Assembly: GCA_902529105.1 (NCBI GenBank)
Contig: CABZUW010000008.1
Span: forward strand, 1-53,262
Direction: 5' to 3'
DNA from: an uncultured Pelagibacteraceae bacterium
Lineage (GTDB): Bacteria > Pseudomonadota > Alphaproteobacteria > Pelagibacterales > Pelagibacteraceae
Length of the DNA: 53,262 nt
Made by a program: the position numbers and the translations under genes. Positions within the stretch are counted from its first letter, which is position 1, and every line of letters begins with the position of its first letter. The notes under the pieces were generated by a model. The model made no database searches and was not told the origin of the DNA. It saw only the letters and a list, made by a program, of their open reading frames with translations. Of the stretch, positions 26,649 through 35,169 are shown piece after piece.

Positions 26649-27715
26649 ATGAAAGTTTTAATATTGGAAAAAAAAGAGTCGGTAAAAATTGTCCAGTATA
26701 TTTTATAGCCGATATAGCTGCCAATCATGATGGAAAATTAGATAAAGCTATTGAGCTTATTAAAAGATCCGCAGAGGCAGGTGCTGACGCTGCTAAATTT
26801 CAACATTTTAAAGCTGAAACTATAGTTAGTGATTATGGTTTTAAAAGTTTAGGTAGTCAATTATCTCACCAGTCTAATTGGAAAAAATCAGTATTTGAAG
26901 TTTATAAAGAAGCATCAATACCTTTAAAATGGACACCTATTTTAAAAAAAGAATGTCAAAATAATAATATTGAGTTTATGACAAGTCCTTACTCCATTGA
27001 GCTTGTTGATTTTGTTGATCCATACCTAGAGGCTTATAAAATAGGATCGGGTGATATAACTTGGTATGAAATTATTAAACATATAATTTTAAAAAAAAAG
27101 CCTTATATTTTAGCAACTGGAGCATCAAATGAAATAGACGTAATTGATGTTATTGAAAGATCTGTGAAATTAAATCAAAATATATGTGTTATGCAATGTA
27201 ATACAAACTATACGGCGGATAAAGAAAATTTTAAGTATATAAATTTGAATTATTTAAAAAAATTAAGGAGTAAATTTCCAAAACTAGTATTAGGATTAAG
27301 TGATCATACTCATGGCCACTCTAGTGTTTTGGGTGCTATAGCTTTAGGGGCAAAAGTAATTGAAAAACATTTCACATTATCAAATGATTTTGAGGGTCCA
27401 GATCATAAGTTTTCAATGACACCCAAAACATGGCAAGAAATGATTGATAGATCAAGAGAATTAGAGCTTAGTTTAGGGGATGGAAATAAAAAGATAGAAA
27501 AAAACGAATTAGAAACGGTTGTTCTTCAAAGAAGGTGCATAAGAGCATCTAAAAAATTAAAAAAAAATGATATTATTAAAAGATCTGATTTGGTAATTTT
27601 AAGACCATGTCCTAAAAATGCCATAGACCCAAAAAATATTGAAAAAATCGTTGGTAAGAAATTGGTAAATAATATACCTGAACATGAAATTATAAAATGG
27701 GAAGATATAAACTAG
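26645..27715 (+). CDS. Nonulosonic-acid-type synthase, NeuB/SpsE family
   Basis: A 356-residue protein with an N-terminal TIM barrel and a C-terminal SAF (antifreeze-like) domain from about 290 on. Such enzymes condense phosphoenolpyruvate with a free hexosamine or similar aldose to a nine-carbon 2-keto acid. Key motifs are FIADIAANHDG (20-30), GADAAKFQ (46-53), YKIGSGDITWY (131-141), GLSDHTHGHS (217-226), EKHFTL (240-245) and GPDHKFS (251-257). They match the metal and substrate residues of sialic-acid synthases. It closes the sugar-making part of cassette A. It differs in detail from the second NeuB at 30965-31978, so the two likely use different sugars. Confidence 0.9.
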   Translation: MNESFNIGKKRVGKNCPVYFIADIAANHDGKLDKAIELIKRSAEAGADAAKFQHFKAETIVSDYGFKSLGSQLSHQSNWKKSVFEVYKEASIPLKWTPILKKECQNNNIEFMTSPYSIELVDFVDPYLEAYKIGSGDITWYEIIKHIILKKKPYILATGASNEIDVIDVIERSVKLNQNICVMQCNTNYTADKENFKYINLNYLKKLRSKFPKLVLGLSDHTHGHSSVLGAIALGAKVIEKHFTLSNDFEGPDHKFSMTPKTWQEMIDRSRELELSLGDGNKKIEKNELETVVLQRRCIRASKKLKKNDIIKRSDLVILRPCPKNAIDPKNIEKIVGKKLVNNIPEHEIIKWEDIN

Positions 27716-28353
27716 TTATATTAATTCCAGCTAGAAACGAGTCTAAAACAATTATAAATGTAATAAAAAAAATAAAAAAGTTTGGTGATATTCTAGTCAT
27801 TGATGACTATAGTTCTGATAATACAATCAAATTGCTTAGATATAGAAAAATTAAATATTTAAGGAACAAATATAGTTTAGGTTACGAAAAAACAATTATT
27901 AAAGGGTTAAAATATTTAATAAAAAAAAACTATAGTCACATTGCTACATTTGATGCTGATGGAGAGCATGATGCTAATTTTTTTTTAAATATTATAAAAT
28001 TTCAAGAATATGATTTAGTGATTGGAAGAAGAAAAAAATTTAATAGAATTATAGAAGGTATATTTAGTTTTTTCACTAATTTTTTTTTAAAAATTCAAGA
28101 TCCTTTAAGTGGTCTTAAAGTATATAAAATAAATACATTGAAAAAAATAAAGCTGGATTGTGATAATTCACTTAGTACATCCATAATATTGAAAATAATG
28201 TTTTTAAATGGCAAGATTATGCATAAAAATTTAAATGTGTTTAAAAGGAAAGATAATTCTAGATTAGGAAATAACATATCTGCAAATTTAAAAATTATAA
28301 GTTCAATAATAAAATTTTTTACTTATTCAAATAAATTTAAAAGTAATGTTTAA
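27697..28353 (+). CDS. Glycosyltransferase family 2, DPM1-like
   Basis: A 218-residue GT-A enzyme with LVILIPARNESKTI (6-19), ILVIDDYSSDNT (32-43), FDADGEHD (85-92) and VIGRRKKFNR (108-117). The DADG and GRR motifs are those of polyprenyl-phosphate glycosyltransferases. A hydrophobic stretch near 120-135 may contact the membrane. It starts 19 bases inside the NeuB-like gene, so it is coupled to cassette A. It ends with a four-base overlap against convergent neuA. It could load a sugar onto a lipid carrier for a later step. Donor unknown. Confidence 0.82.
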   Translation: MGRYKLVILIPARNESKTIINVIKKIKKFGDILVIDDYSSDNTIKLLRYRKIKYLRNKYSLGYEKTIIKGLKYLIKKNYSHIATFDADGEHDANFFLNIIKFQEYDLVIGRRKKFNRIIEGIFSFFTNFFLKIQDPLSGLKVYKINTLKKIKLDCDNSLSTSIILKIMFLNGKIMHKNLNVFKRKDNSRLGNNISANLKIISSIIKFFTYSNKFKSNV

Positions 28354-29048
28354 TTTTTATATAAAAAATTTGCTATTTTAAGATCTAAATAGTCATCAAT
28401 AGAAACTTTGAAGTTTTTTGTTATAACTGCTCCAGTTTTTCCCGTTATAAGCTTTCTCTTTTTTAAAAGCACATCTCTTCGAATTACATAAACGGAACCA
28501 TCCCTAAAATAAACAGAGCTAAGCTGTTGCCTTGCAAAAATTTTTTTTCCTTTCTTATCATAGAATTTTAATCTATTGTTTTTTAAAACTAACTGTTTTA
28601 GAGGATGGTTTTTAGTATCATTTAATTTTACTGTCCAAACTGAGTCAAAATTTTTATAAATTAAAAGTTTTATTGCCTGAATAACGTCTTTTTTTTCCCT
28701 AAATGGAGATGTTGGAGGTAAAGATAAAACAATATCATATTTAGTATTATTATAATTCTCTGTCTTTTTAAGAACGTCAATAAGAACTTTTTCATCAGAT
28801 ATTAAATCTCCTGAGAGTTCTTTTGGTCTAAGAAATGGCGCTTTTAAGCCGGATTTCAAACCTTCCTGAATAATTTTATTATTATCTGAAGAAATAATTG
28901 CTTCGTCTAGAAATTTTAATTTTTTACAGAACAGTCCTGTTATTTTTACAAGAGATTTTCCTTTAATTTTTTTAAGATTTTTTAGTTTTATACCCTTGCT
29001 GCCCCCGCGCGCTAAAACTATTGCTAAAATTTTTTTTTTAAATAACAT
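28350..29048 (-). CDS. neuA: Acylneuraminate cytidylyltransferase (CMP-nonulosonate synthetase)
   Basis: A 232-residue enzyme that activates a nonulosonic acid with CTP to the CMP-sugar used by glycosyltransferases. It has the CTP-binding LARGGSKGI (12-20) with N24, RPKELSGD (74-81), LPPTSPFR (110-117) and the QLSSVYFRDGSVYV segment near the active site. It is the last gene of cassette B (neuB, neuC, MTase, neuA), directly abutting the methyltransferase at 29049. It could equally be LegF or PseF, as the family does not reveal the acid. Confidence 0.9.
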   Translation of the reverse strand: MLFKKKILAIVLARGGSKGIKLKNLKKIKGKSLVKITGLFCKKLKFLDEAIISSDNNKIIQEGLKSGLKAPFLRPKELSGDLISDEKVLIDVLKKTENYNNTKYDIVLSLPPTSPFREKKDVIQAIKLLIYKNFDSVWTVKLNDTKNHPLKQLVLKNNRLKFYDKKGKKIFARQQLSSVYFRDGSVYVIRRDVLLKKRKLITGKTGAVITKNFKVSIDDYLDLKIANFLYKN

Positions 29049-29831
29049 TTATTTTTGTGCAAGAATAGAAAAACTTACTGGGAATGAAGAATTTGATCTA
29101 ATTTTGTTTTTTTTATATTTTTTTTCATAATTTGTTAGTTTTTTAATTTCTTTTTTTAACCATTGTAATTTTTTAATTCTCTTTTTAACTGGAAAATATT
29201 GAATTGCTTGATCCCAGCAATAAATTATTGCGCTAAATGGACCGCCAGAAGTTCTGACTTTTTTAACTTTAAAATTATTTTTTTTCATTAATTCACTTAA
29301 TCCAAATGGTGTAAATCTTAAGTAATCATCAGGTGCTTGATGCAATTCTCTTAATATTGGTTCAAAGGTATATAGCTTGCCTTTTTTTTTTAAAATTTGG
29401 TAGCATTGATAAATTAACCTTTTATGATCACTAATGTGATGTAATAAATTTGGAATTATAATCAAGTCGAAACTATTTTTACTTAAATTTAATTGCTTAT
29501 AATCAGAAAAATTATTTATAGGCCACTTTATAATATCTTTGTGTTCTACATATTTTTTGTTGTATGACCCTTTTTTTTTGATCCCTTCTGGGCTGCAGTC
29601 AATTGAAACTACAATCGATTTATGAAAAAGGGGTGCCCATATACTAATCTTTCCATATAAACCACCTCTTTCCAAAAATAATACTTTTTTATTTTTTCCA
29701 AATTTTTTTGATAAATAAATTATATCCTTGAATAAAATGTCAAAATGAGGCCATTTAGTATCACTAAAAAAAACTTTCTTTTTTAAATATAAAATATGTT
29801 TAGTGATTTTAGATTTTTCAATTTTAATCAT
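29049..29831 (-). CDS. Class I SAM methyltransferase
   Basis: A 260-residue Methyltransf_11/25-like protein. Motif I is VLFLERGGLYGKIS (50-63), with ERGG where the usual motif has a glycine-rich loop. VSIDCSPEGI (75-84) follows, then LIIIPNLLHHISDHKRL (123-139). The loop RELHQAPDDYLRFTP (161-175) is typical of sugar or lipid methyltransferases. It lies between neuC (overlapping by eight bases) and neuA. The inferred role is O- or N-methylation of the nonulosonic acid or its precursor. Substrate unknown. Confidence 0.78.
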   Translation of the reverse strand: MIKIEKSKITKHILYLKKKVFFSDTKWPHFDILFKDIIYLSKKFGKNKKVLFLERGGLYGKISIWAPLFHKSIVVSIDCSPEGIKKKGSYNKKYVEHKDIIKWPINNFSDYKQLNLSKNSFDLIIIPNLLHHISDHKRLIYQCYQILKKKGKLYTFEPILRELHQAPDDYLRFTPFGLSELMKKNNFKVKKVRTSGGPFSAIIYCWDQAIQYFPVKKRIKKLQWLKKEIKKLTNYEKKYKKNKIRSNSSFPVSFSILAQK

Positions 29832-30972
29832 AATTTAATTTCTTTTTTATATTTGGTTTAACTTTATAAAGAATATTTGCAATTGTTTTGCCGGCATTAC
29901 CACTTCCAAAGATTTTTTGAGGTTTAAATCTTTCGTTTTTTATCTGTTTTTTGATAGATTTATATATTTGATTTTGATTATAATTACAGTGAATAACATT
30001 TTTTCCGTGCTCTCTTCCGTTTTGTCTGTTACCGATATTTATAGCCGGTACACCAAGAAAACTACCTTCTCTTATTGCTGAACTAGAATTGCCAATTATA
30101 CATCTACAGTTTATGAAAATTTTTAAGAAATCTTCTGGTGTAAAATTTTTATAAAATCTAACATTTTTTAACAAATTTTTTTCTCTATATATTCTTATGG
30201 TCTTAGATATTTCATCAGACCCTGCATCAACATTAGGCCATAACCAAATTGTTTGCATATCTATTTTTATGATTGCTTTTAAGGTTTGTTCTATCTGATA
30301 TTTTGCATCCTCATATTCAGTTGTTACAGGATGTTGTAGAACAATTACATAAGGTTTTTTTAAGTTTATTTTAGACCCAACGCCGTGATAATTTTTTAAG
30401 ACCTTATAATCTTTTTTTACTCCGACAGCTAAATCCATCGCAGGGCATCCAACTAGAAAAATATTTTTTCTATCTTCTCCTAATCTAATTAAGTTTTGAT
30501 AAGATTTTATTGAAGACGGAAAATGTATATGAGATAATTTTGTTATTGCATGTCTTACACTTTCGTCTATTGATCCCGTTACTTCACCTCCTTGTGTATG
30601 CGCAAGAGGTATGTTCATATAACTTGCTGCAATAGCAGTAGCCATGGTTTCAAATCTATCTGCAACAGTAAGCACAATGTCAGGTTTAATATTTTCAAAA
30701 ATTGTAGATAATTCTATAATTCCTAAGCCAGTAGATTTAGCCATAGTAGTTAAGTTCTCTCCCTCTATAATTGAAAAAAGCTTAGCAGAAATTTTAAACC
30801 TGTCTTTTTTAATTATTTTGGTGAGTTCACCAAATTTGTCTAATAATGCAGATGCACCTACGACCAACTTAAGTTCAAGACCTTTGTGATTCTGAACAGA
30901 TTTTAATACAGTTTTTATTCTAGCATAATTTGCTCTATTATTTACAACTATACAAATTTTTTTTTTATTCAA
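29824..30972 (-). CDS. neuC: Hydrolysing UDP-GlcNAc 2-epimerase (NeuC/LegG-like)
   Basis: A 382-residue GT-B-fold epimerase that releases UDP while inverting C2, producing ManNAc (NeuC) or its 2,4-diacetamido analogue (LegG). VNNRANYARIKTVL (10-23) matches the usual TGTRADYGKLK start, so the TTG codon at 30970-30972 is taken as the start. Further motifs are VADRFETMATAI (103-114), HTQGGEVTGSIDESVRHA (125-142) and GNSSSAIREG near residue 295. It overlaps the methyltransferase gene by eight bases and the NeuB gene by eight. Distinguishing NeuC from LegG would need phylogeny. Confidence 0.92.
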   Translation of the reverse strand: MNKKKICIVVNNRANYARIKTVLKSVQNHKGLELKLVVGASALLDKFGELTKIIKKDRFKISAKLFSIIEGENLTTMAKSTGLGIIELSTIFENIKPDIVLTVADRFETMATAIAASYMNIPLAHTQGGEVTGSIDESVRHAITKLSHIHFPSSIKSYQNLIRLGEDRKNIFLVGCPAMDLAVGVKKDYKVLKNYHGVGSKINLKKPYVIVLQHPVTTEYEDAKYQIEQTLKAIIKIDMQTIWLWPNVDAGSDEISKTIRIYREKNLLKNVRFYKNFTPEDFLKIFINCRCIIGNSSSAIREGSFLGVPAINIGNRQNGREHGKNVIHCNYNQNQIYKSIKKQIKNERFKPQKIFGSGNAGKTIANILYKVKPNIKKKLNYD

Positions 30973-31978
30973 AGTCGCTCCATTTTAAAATTCTTGTATC
31001 ATCTAAATGTTTTTTTAATTTTTTTCCAATTATTTTTTTTATATTTGCATAACTAATACCATTGCCTGGTTTTTTCATAATCAAATCGTTTTTTTTAATT
31101 ATATGACCTTTTTTAAGAGTTTTGTTTATACATACACTTTTAGTAAAATTTTTTTTTAAATTAGAAACCGTTTTATATGCTTCGTCTTTATTTATTTTTG
31201 AATTTTTTAAAATATTCAAATTATTCCTAAAGTCACAAAGAATTTTCAGTTGATCAAAATTTAACGATGATGATGAATCTGGGTTTTTTGATTTCTCAAA
31301 ATCTACATGAACTTCAAGAATATTAAATGAATTAGAGATAGTATATATTCCTGGTTCTATCATACCAGAGTGATCAGACAAACCAACTTTGCAATTATAT
31401 TTATTTTTAAATTCATGCATTACATTGATGCCTATATCCTTTAATGTTGCTGGATACTTAGAGGTACATTGTAGTAAAGTAAAATTAATTTTTTTTTTTT
31501 TTAATAACTGTACCCTTTTTGTAATTTCTTTTGATTTAGCTAAACCAGTGCTTAATATAATTTTATCCCTCTTCTTAATTATTTCTTCAAGAAGATCATC
31601 AGAGAAAAACTCTCCTGATCCAATTTTCCATTCTTTCAATCCAATTTTTCTCAACAATTGAAATGAGTATATTGAAAAAGGTGAACAAAGAAATTTGATC
31701 TTTTTTTTTTTTGAAAATTTTATTAATTCTATCCATTGTTTTTTTGTAAATTCAAAATTTTTCCAATATTCATATCTATTTTTTTCTTTAAAATTGAAAC
31801 CTTTTCTAAACTTTTCATCAAAGGTGGACTCATAATTTGAGTAATGAGCTTGAAATTTTACATAATCTGCACCAGCTTGAGATGATAACTCTATCATTTT
31901 TTTTGCTAAGTTAATGGAGCCTTTATGTGACTGTGCTATTTCAGCAATTATTTGTGTTTTGAAATTTCTTAAATTCAT
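30965..31978 (-). CDS. neuB: Nonulosonic-acid synthase, NeuB family (second copy)
   Basis: A 337-residue PEP-condensing synthase, again with a TIM barrel and a C-terminal SAF domain (about 275-337). It has AEIAQSHKGS (12-21), GADYVKFQAH (36-45), KIGSGEF (118-124) and GLSDHSGMIEPG (199-210). Where the cassette A copy has EKHFTL...GPDHKFS, this one has EVHVDF (222-227) and PDSSSSL (233-239), a variant seen in the LegI/NeuB branch. It heads cassette B. Two A tracts of 14 and 12 bases lie inside it (31489-31502, 31701-31712). The divergent ATG at 31978 is separated by 57 bases from the gene at 32036. Confidence 0.9.
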   Translation of the reverse strand: MNLRNFKTQIIAEIAQSHKGSINLAKKMIELSSQAGADYVKFQAHYSNYESTFDEKFRKGFNFKEKNRYEYWKNFEFTKKQWIELIKFSKKKKIKFLCSPFSIYSFQLLRKIGLKEWKIGSGEFFSDDLLEEIIKKRDKIILSTGLAKSKEITKRVQLLKKKKINFTLLQCTSKYPATLKDIGINVMHEFKNKYNCKVGLSDHSGMIEPGIYTISNSFNILEVHVDFEKSKNPDSSSSLNFDQLKILCDFRNNLNILKNSKINKDEAYKTVSNLKKNFTKSVCINKTLKKGHIIKKNDLIMKKPGNGISYANIKKIIGKKLKKHLDDTRILKWSDFE

Positions 31979-32035
31979 TGTTATATAATTTAAATATATT
32001 ATTACATAAATTTTAAAACAAAATAATAATTACCT
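31979..32035. promoter_or_regulatory. Short divergent gap with an exact TATAAT
   Basis: This 57-base gap separates divergent neuB and the unknown gene at 32036. An exact TATAAT lies at 31984-31989 on the plus strand, 47 bases before the TTG. No good -35 pairs with it. In sequence this AT-rich a six-base match has a high chance rate, so the call is weak. Any promoters for both directions must overlap here or lie inside the coding regions. Confidence 0.2.
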
Positions 32036-33088
32036 TTGAAAACTATAAAAATACTCATATTTAAATTAATTGTTAGAATTATTTCTCTAATAAGGCTTGT
32101 CTTTCCAATTAAAAGAAAAATGTTAATTGTTTACGACCTTGCTGTTAACGGAGTAGGTTTCGATTTTTTTATTTTTATGGAAAATGCATTACAAATTAAA
32201 AAGAGAGAGAAAATCTCAAATTTTGATTTATGTATATTAGGTGCTGGCAGTGAAAACAGTGGTCTATTTTTTAAAAAACAACAATACCTTAAAGAGAAAA
32301 AATATTCGTTTGAAAATGGTAAAGTAAGGTTGAGCAATATTATTTTGAACACTTTAAATTTTTATCCCAGTTTAGACAATGTTATTATCAATAAGTATAG
32401 AATTAGTTTTTTTAAATATTTGTTTCTATATGATACTTATTTTCCTACCAATTTTAATATTTACGATGATTATAATAACCAAATTAAACAAATTTCTTGG
32501 GCAAATTTAGAAAGAGATAAAAGAGTTGATTCTCTTATAGGTATAAAATTGTTAAAAAATTATTTAAATAAAGCAAAAAATTTAAAAAAAATTTATGGCA
32601 AGAGACTAATAACTATTAGTTTAAGAGAATCCTCATATTCAAAATATAGAAATTCACAAAAGAGAGAATGGTTAAAGGTCTGTAAATATTTAGAAAAACG
32701 TAATTTTCAACCAATTATAATTAGAGATTTTGAATATTTAAAAAAATTAAATGACCCTTTAAAAAAATATGAGATAGCACCAGAAGCTACATTTGACCTA
32801 AATTATAGAGCAGCGATTTATAATATTGCTTTTCATAATTTTTTTACAGATAGCGGATATTTCCCCTTATCGCTATTACAAAAAAAACCTAATTTATCTA
32901 GATGGAAATACGATATTAAAAAGAATAGAAAATCATATATATCGCATCTCGAAGGAAGTGTAGCTGATAAAAAATTTCCAAATAGTTATAGATTAGGTGG
33001 GAAAAAACATTATATTTTTTTTAAAGATGATACATATTCAAATATTAAATTATTCATTGACAAATATTTGTTAAAAATTAAACATTAA
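32036..33088 (+). CDS. Unidentified surface-glycan locus protein, GT-B-like
   Basis: A 350-residue protein read from TTG at 32036; an in-frame stop (32027-32029) excludes an earlier start and the next ATG is residue 29. The N-terminal 25 residues are hydrophobic and basic. Repeated-looking blocks are VYDLAVNGVGFDFF (32-45), TISLRESSYSK (193-203), PIIIRDFEY (226-234), PEATFDLNYRAAIYN (249-263) and DSGYFPLSLL (272-281). The alternating strand-helix pattern and the final DSG-x2-P motif suggest a GT-B-type transferase like those in other O-antigen loci, but I do not recognise the family. The gene overlaps the convergent one by 11 bases. Confidence 0.55.
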   Translation: MKTIKILIFKLIVRIISLIRLVFPIKRKMLIVYDLAVNGVGFDFFIFMENALQIKKREKISNFDLCILGAGSENSGLFFKKQQYLKEKKYSFENGKVRLSNIILNTLNFYPSLDNVIINKYRISFFKYLFLYDTYFPTNFNIYDDYNNQIKQISWANLERDKRVDSLIGIKLLKNYLNKAKNLKKIYGKRLITISLRESSYSKYRNSQKREWLKVCKYLEKRNFQPIIIRDFEYLKKLNDPLKKYEIAPEATFDLNYRAAIYNIAFHNFFTDSGYFPLSLLQKKPNLSRWKYDIKKNRKSYISHLEGSVADKKFPNSYRLGGKKHYIFFKDDTYSNIKLFIDKYLLKIKH

Positions 33089-34250
33089 ATAATTTTTTGA
33101 TTTTGTCTTCTTCCGGTAACTCATATAAAATATTAAATAATTTTTCAGTCTTAATCTTTTGATTGATCCAATAATTTTTATCTTCTAAGTATTTTTTTAT
33201 AATATTTTTATTTTCTATTTTATCATTTTTATCAATTTTATAATAATTAATATATTGTCTTAGAATTTCGTCAATTTTATCATGAAAATTTTTTCTATTA
33301 TCATGATCTAAAATAAGTATTTTTGACTTATTATAAATAGCACTAAAAAAAGGGCCAGAAAATTCACAAAATATAAAGTCTACTGATTTATAAATTTCAA
33401 CTAATGATCTTGTTGCATTTAAATCTATATAAAAATTAGATGTGCTTATTTTATTTAATAATTCTTTTGAAGCAAAGATTCTTTCGGGGTGAGGTCTAAT
33501 AATTACGTTAAAATCGTCTGTAACAAATTTTACCTTATCAATCCATTCATCTATGGCTAAATCAGGATTTGATACTTTTGATGATCTGTAAGATGGCATC
33601 CAGTAAATTATTTTTTTTTCATTATTTATCCCAAATTCTTTTAAAAGAGAGCGTCTCGTATTATAAGTGTTTATATTAATATCATATCTAGGATATCCAA
33701 TATTAATAACTTTTGCTTCGACTGTTGATTTAATGATCTCTTTGTCTATTTTTCCATGACACATAAAATAATTAAAGGTTTGAATTCGACTTATTCCTGG
33801 ATATGAAGTTTTGAGATCATATCCCCTTGGAAAAAAAAATCTTTTCTCACTAATTACATAATCAATTTGTTTAAAGTTTATTTTTTCTTTAGGTTCTAAG
33901 TTCATTAATTTACGAAATTTGTTAATTATTTTAATAGTAAGTCTAGATAATTTAAAATAAAAATTATTTAAATTTAATTTTATAGAAATTAAGTAAAATA
34001 AATTTAAAGGAGGGCTATCTCCAGTGCTTATTAAAATTTGATATTTTTTTTTTAAAAAATATACAGAAGACAATTTTTTAAATTCTAAATTTGTATTCTC
34101 AGAAGTTATTTTTTTTAAAGCTATATTGTCCCAGTTATCTCTAAAATCATTATATAAAATATCTACTTTTTGTATATCGTATTTAACAATAAAATTCACA
34201 AAGTAATCTATATCTTTAGGGTTAGCTAAAATTATACAAATTTTATTCAT
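33078..34250 (-). CDS. CDP-glycerol glycerophosphotransferase-like (TagF-type) protein
   Basis: A 390-residue protein started at ATG 34248-34250. An extension to 34277 would overlap the upstream gene by 35 bases, and MNKICIILANP looks like the natural N-terminus. The C-terminal half has the family hallmarks GYPRYD (185-190), WMPSYRSS (217-224), RPHPE (252-256) and FSGPFFSAIY (297-306). The family transfers polyol-phosphate or sugar groups in teichoic-acid-like and capsular polymers, and also includes Kdo transferases. The target polymer is not known. The preceding ParB-like gene overlaps by eight bases, so they are likely expressed together. Confidence 0.75.
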   Translation of the reverse strand: MNKICIILANPKDIDYFVNFIVKYDIQKVDILYNDFRDNWDNIALKKITSENTNLEFKKLSSVYFLKKKYQILISTGDSPPLNLFYLISIKLNLNNFYFKLSRLTIKIINKFRKLMNLEPKEKINFKQIDYVISEKRFFFPRGYDLKTSYPGISRIQTFNYFMCHGKIDKEIIKSTVEAKVINIGYPRYDININTYNTRRSLLKEFGINNEKKIIYWMPSYRSSKVSNPDLAIDEWIDKVKFVTDDFNVIIRPHPERIFASKELLNKISTSNFYIDLNATRSLVEIYKSVDFIFCEFSGPFFSAIYNKSKILILDHDNRKNFHDKIDEILRQYINYYKIDKNDKIENKNIIKKYLEDKNYWINQKIKTEKLFNILYELPEEDKIKKLFNV

Positions 34251-35169
34251 TGTAATTAAGGAAATTTTTTGATTCAAAAATAGAGTCGAAAATAACTAAC
34301 GCTTCATCAACAGTGTAATAACCTCTTGCAACACCTGCCCATGATTTTACTGACTCTCTATTGATAACTTTAGGTAGCACTTTAATTGCAATCGGTAAGT
34401 TAATATTTTCTAAAGCAGTCAATACCGCAGCCCTGTGAACACCATCAGATATAAACAATAACCAATTATTTTCTTTTTTCAAAAACTGACCTGAAATGTG
34501 GGGATTATTTTTATAGTTTGGTTTATATCCAAAATTATTTATAGAATTTAATACATGTTTATATCTTTCAAATTCTATCTTGCCCATTTCTTTATGTACA
34601 GGACCAAAGTTTTGATTGCCGTAAAAAATATTTTTATCAAATTTAATATTATACTCTTTACACTTTCTCAAAATATTTTTTTGCTGATCTACTTCATCAA
34701 CAATCTCTTTAATTGTTTTTTTGTAGAAATTTTCATCCCATGGCAATATATGACTAATATACCTAGCTTTTAAAGAAAAAATTTTTGAATTTTTTACGTT
34801 TTTAGTTAAAGGGTACAAATCATAAATTTTAATAGGGACATTTTTTTTGTAGTAAATTTCAAGGTTACTGCCCTCATATTTATAAACATTTTTTATATTT
34901 ATTTCTTGAATAAGTTTCACAAATGGATCTATTTTAGGATTAAACCCCTTGAATGCAAGTGTAGTTCTTAATATTTTGTTTTTATTAATTGCAAAAACCG
35001 GGGAAACGAAATTTGGGATAAACAGAAGAATGTTTAAAGATTTTAAATTTAGAAATTGTAAATTTAAAAAAAACTGATTTTTTCTACAAAAATTTAAGTA
35101 GTTTACTTTTAAAAAATTCTTAAAACCATATCTATTAATAGATTTTAATATTCTGTTAAATAGATTCAT
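34243..35169 (-). CDS. ParB/sulfiredoxin-like fold protein of unknown role (paralogue 2)
   Basis: A 308-residue relative of the protein at 12675-13484. It shares GPVHKEMGKIEFERY (189-203), a following FGYKPNYK (213-220) and SDGVHRAAVLTAL (241-253), in the same order and spacing as the first copy. The box DGVHRAA fits the D/G-G-x-HR-x-A nucleotide-binding site of the ParB/Srx superfamily. The N-terminus has a hydrophobic stretch near 38-60. It is followed directly by the TagF-like gene and preceded by the HAD phosphatase, with single-base contacts, suggesting a common path. Function unknown; kinase or phosphotransferase activity is a guess. Confidence 0.6.
   Translation of the reverse strand: MNLFNRILKSINRYGFKNFLKVNYLNFCRKNQFFLNLQFLNLKSLNILLFIPNFVSPVFAINKNKILRTTLAFKGFNPKIDPFVKLIQEINIKNVYKYEGSNLEIYYKKNVPIKIYDLYPLTKNVKNSKIFSLKARYISHILPWDENFYKKTIKEIVDEVDQQKNILRKCKEYNIKFDKNIFYGNQNFGPVHKEMGKIEFERYKHVLNSINNFGYKPNYKNNPHISGQFLKKENNWLLFISDGVHRAAVLTALENINLPIAIKVLPKVINRESVKSWAGVARGYYTVDEALVIFDSIFESKNFLNYNE

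Noticed and set aside
31984..31989. TATAAT hexamers as firm promoters
   Set aside because: With A and T each near 0.37 in frequency a given six-base A/T word is expected about once per 360 bases per strand, so single matches in the gaps are listed only as weak candidates.
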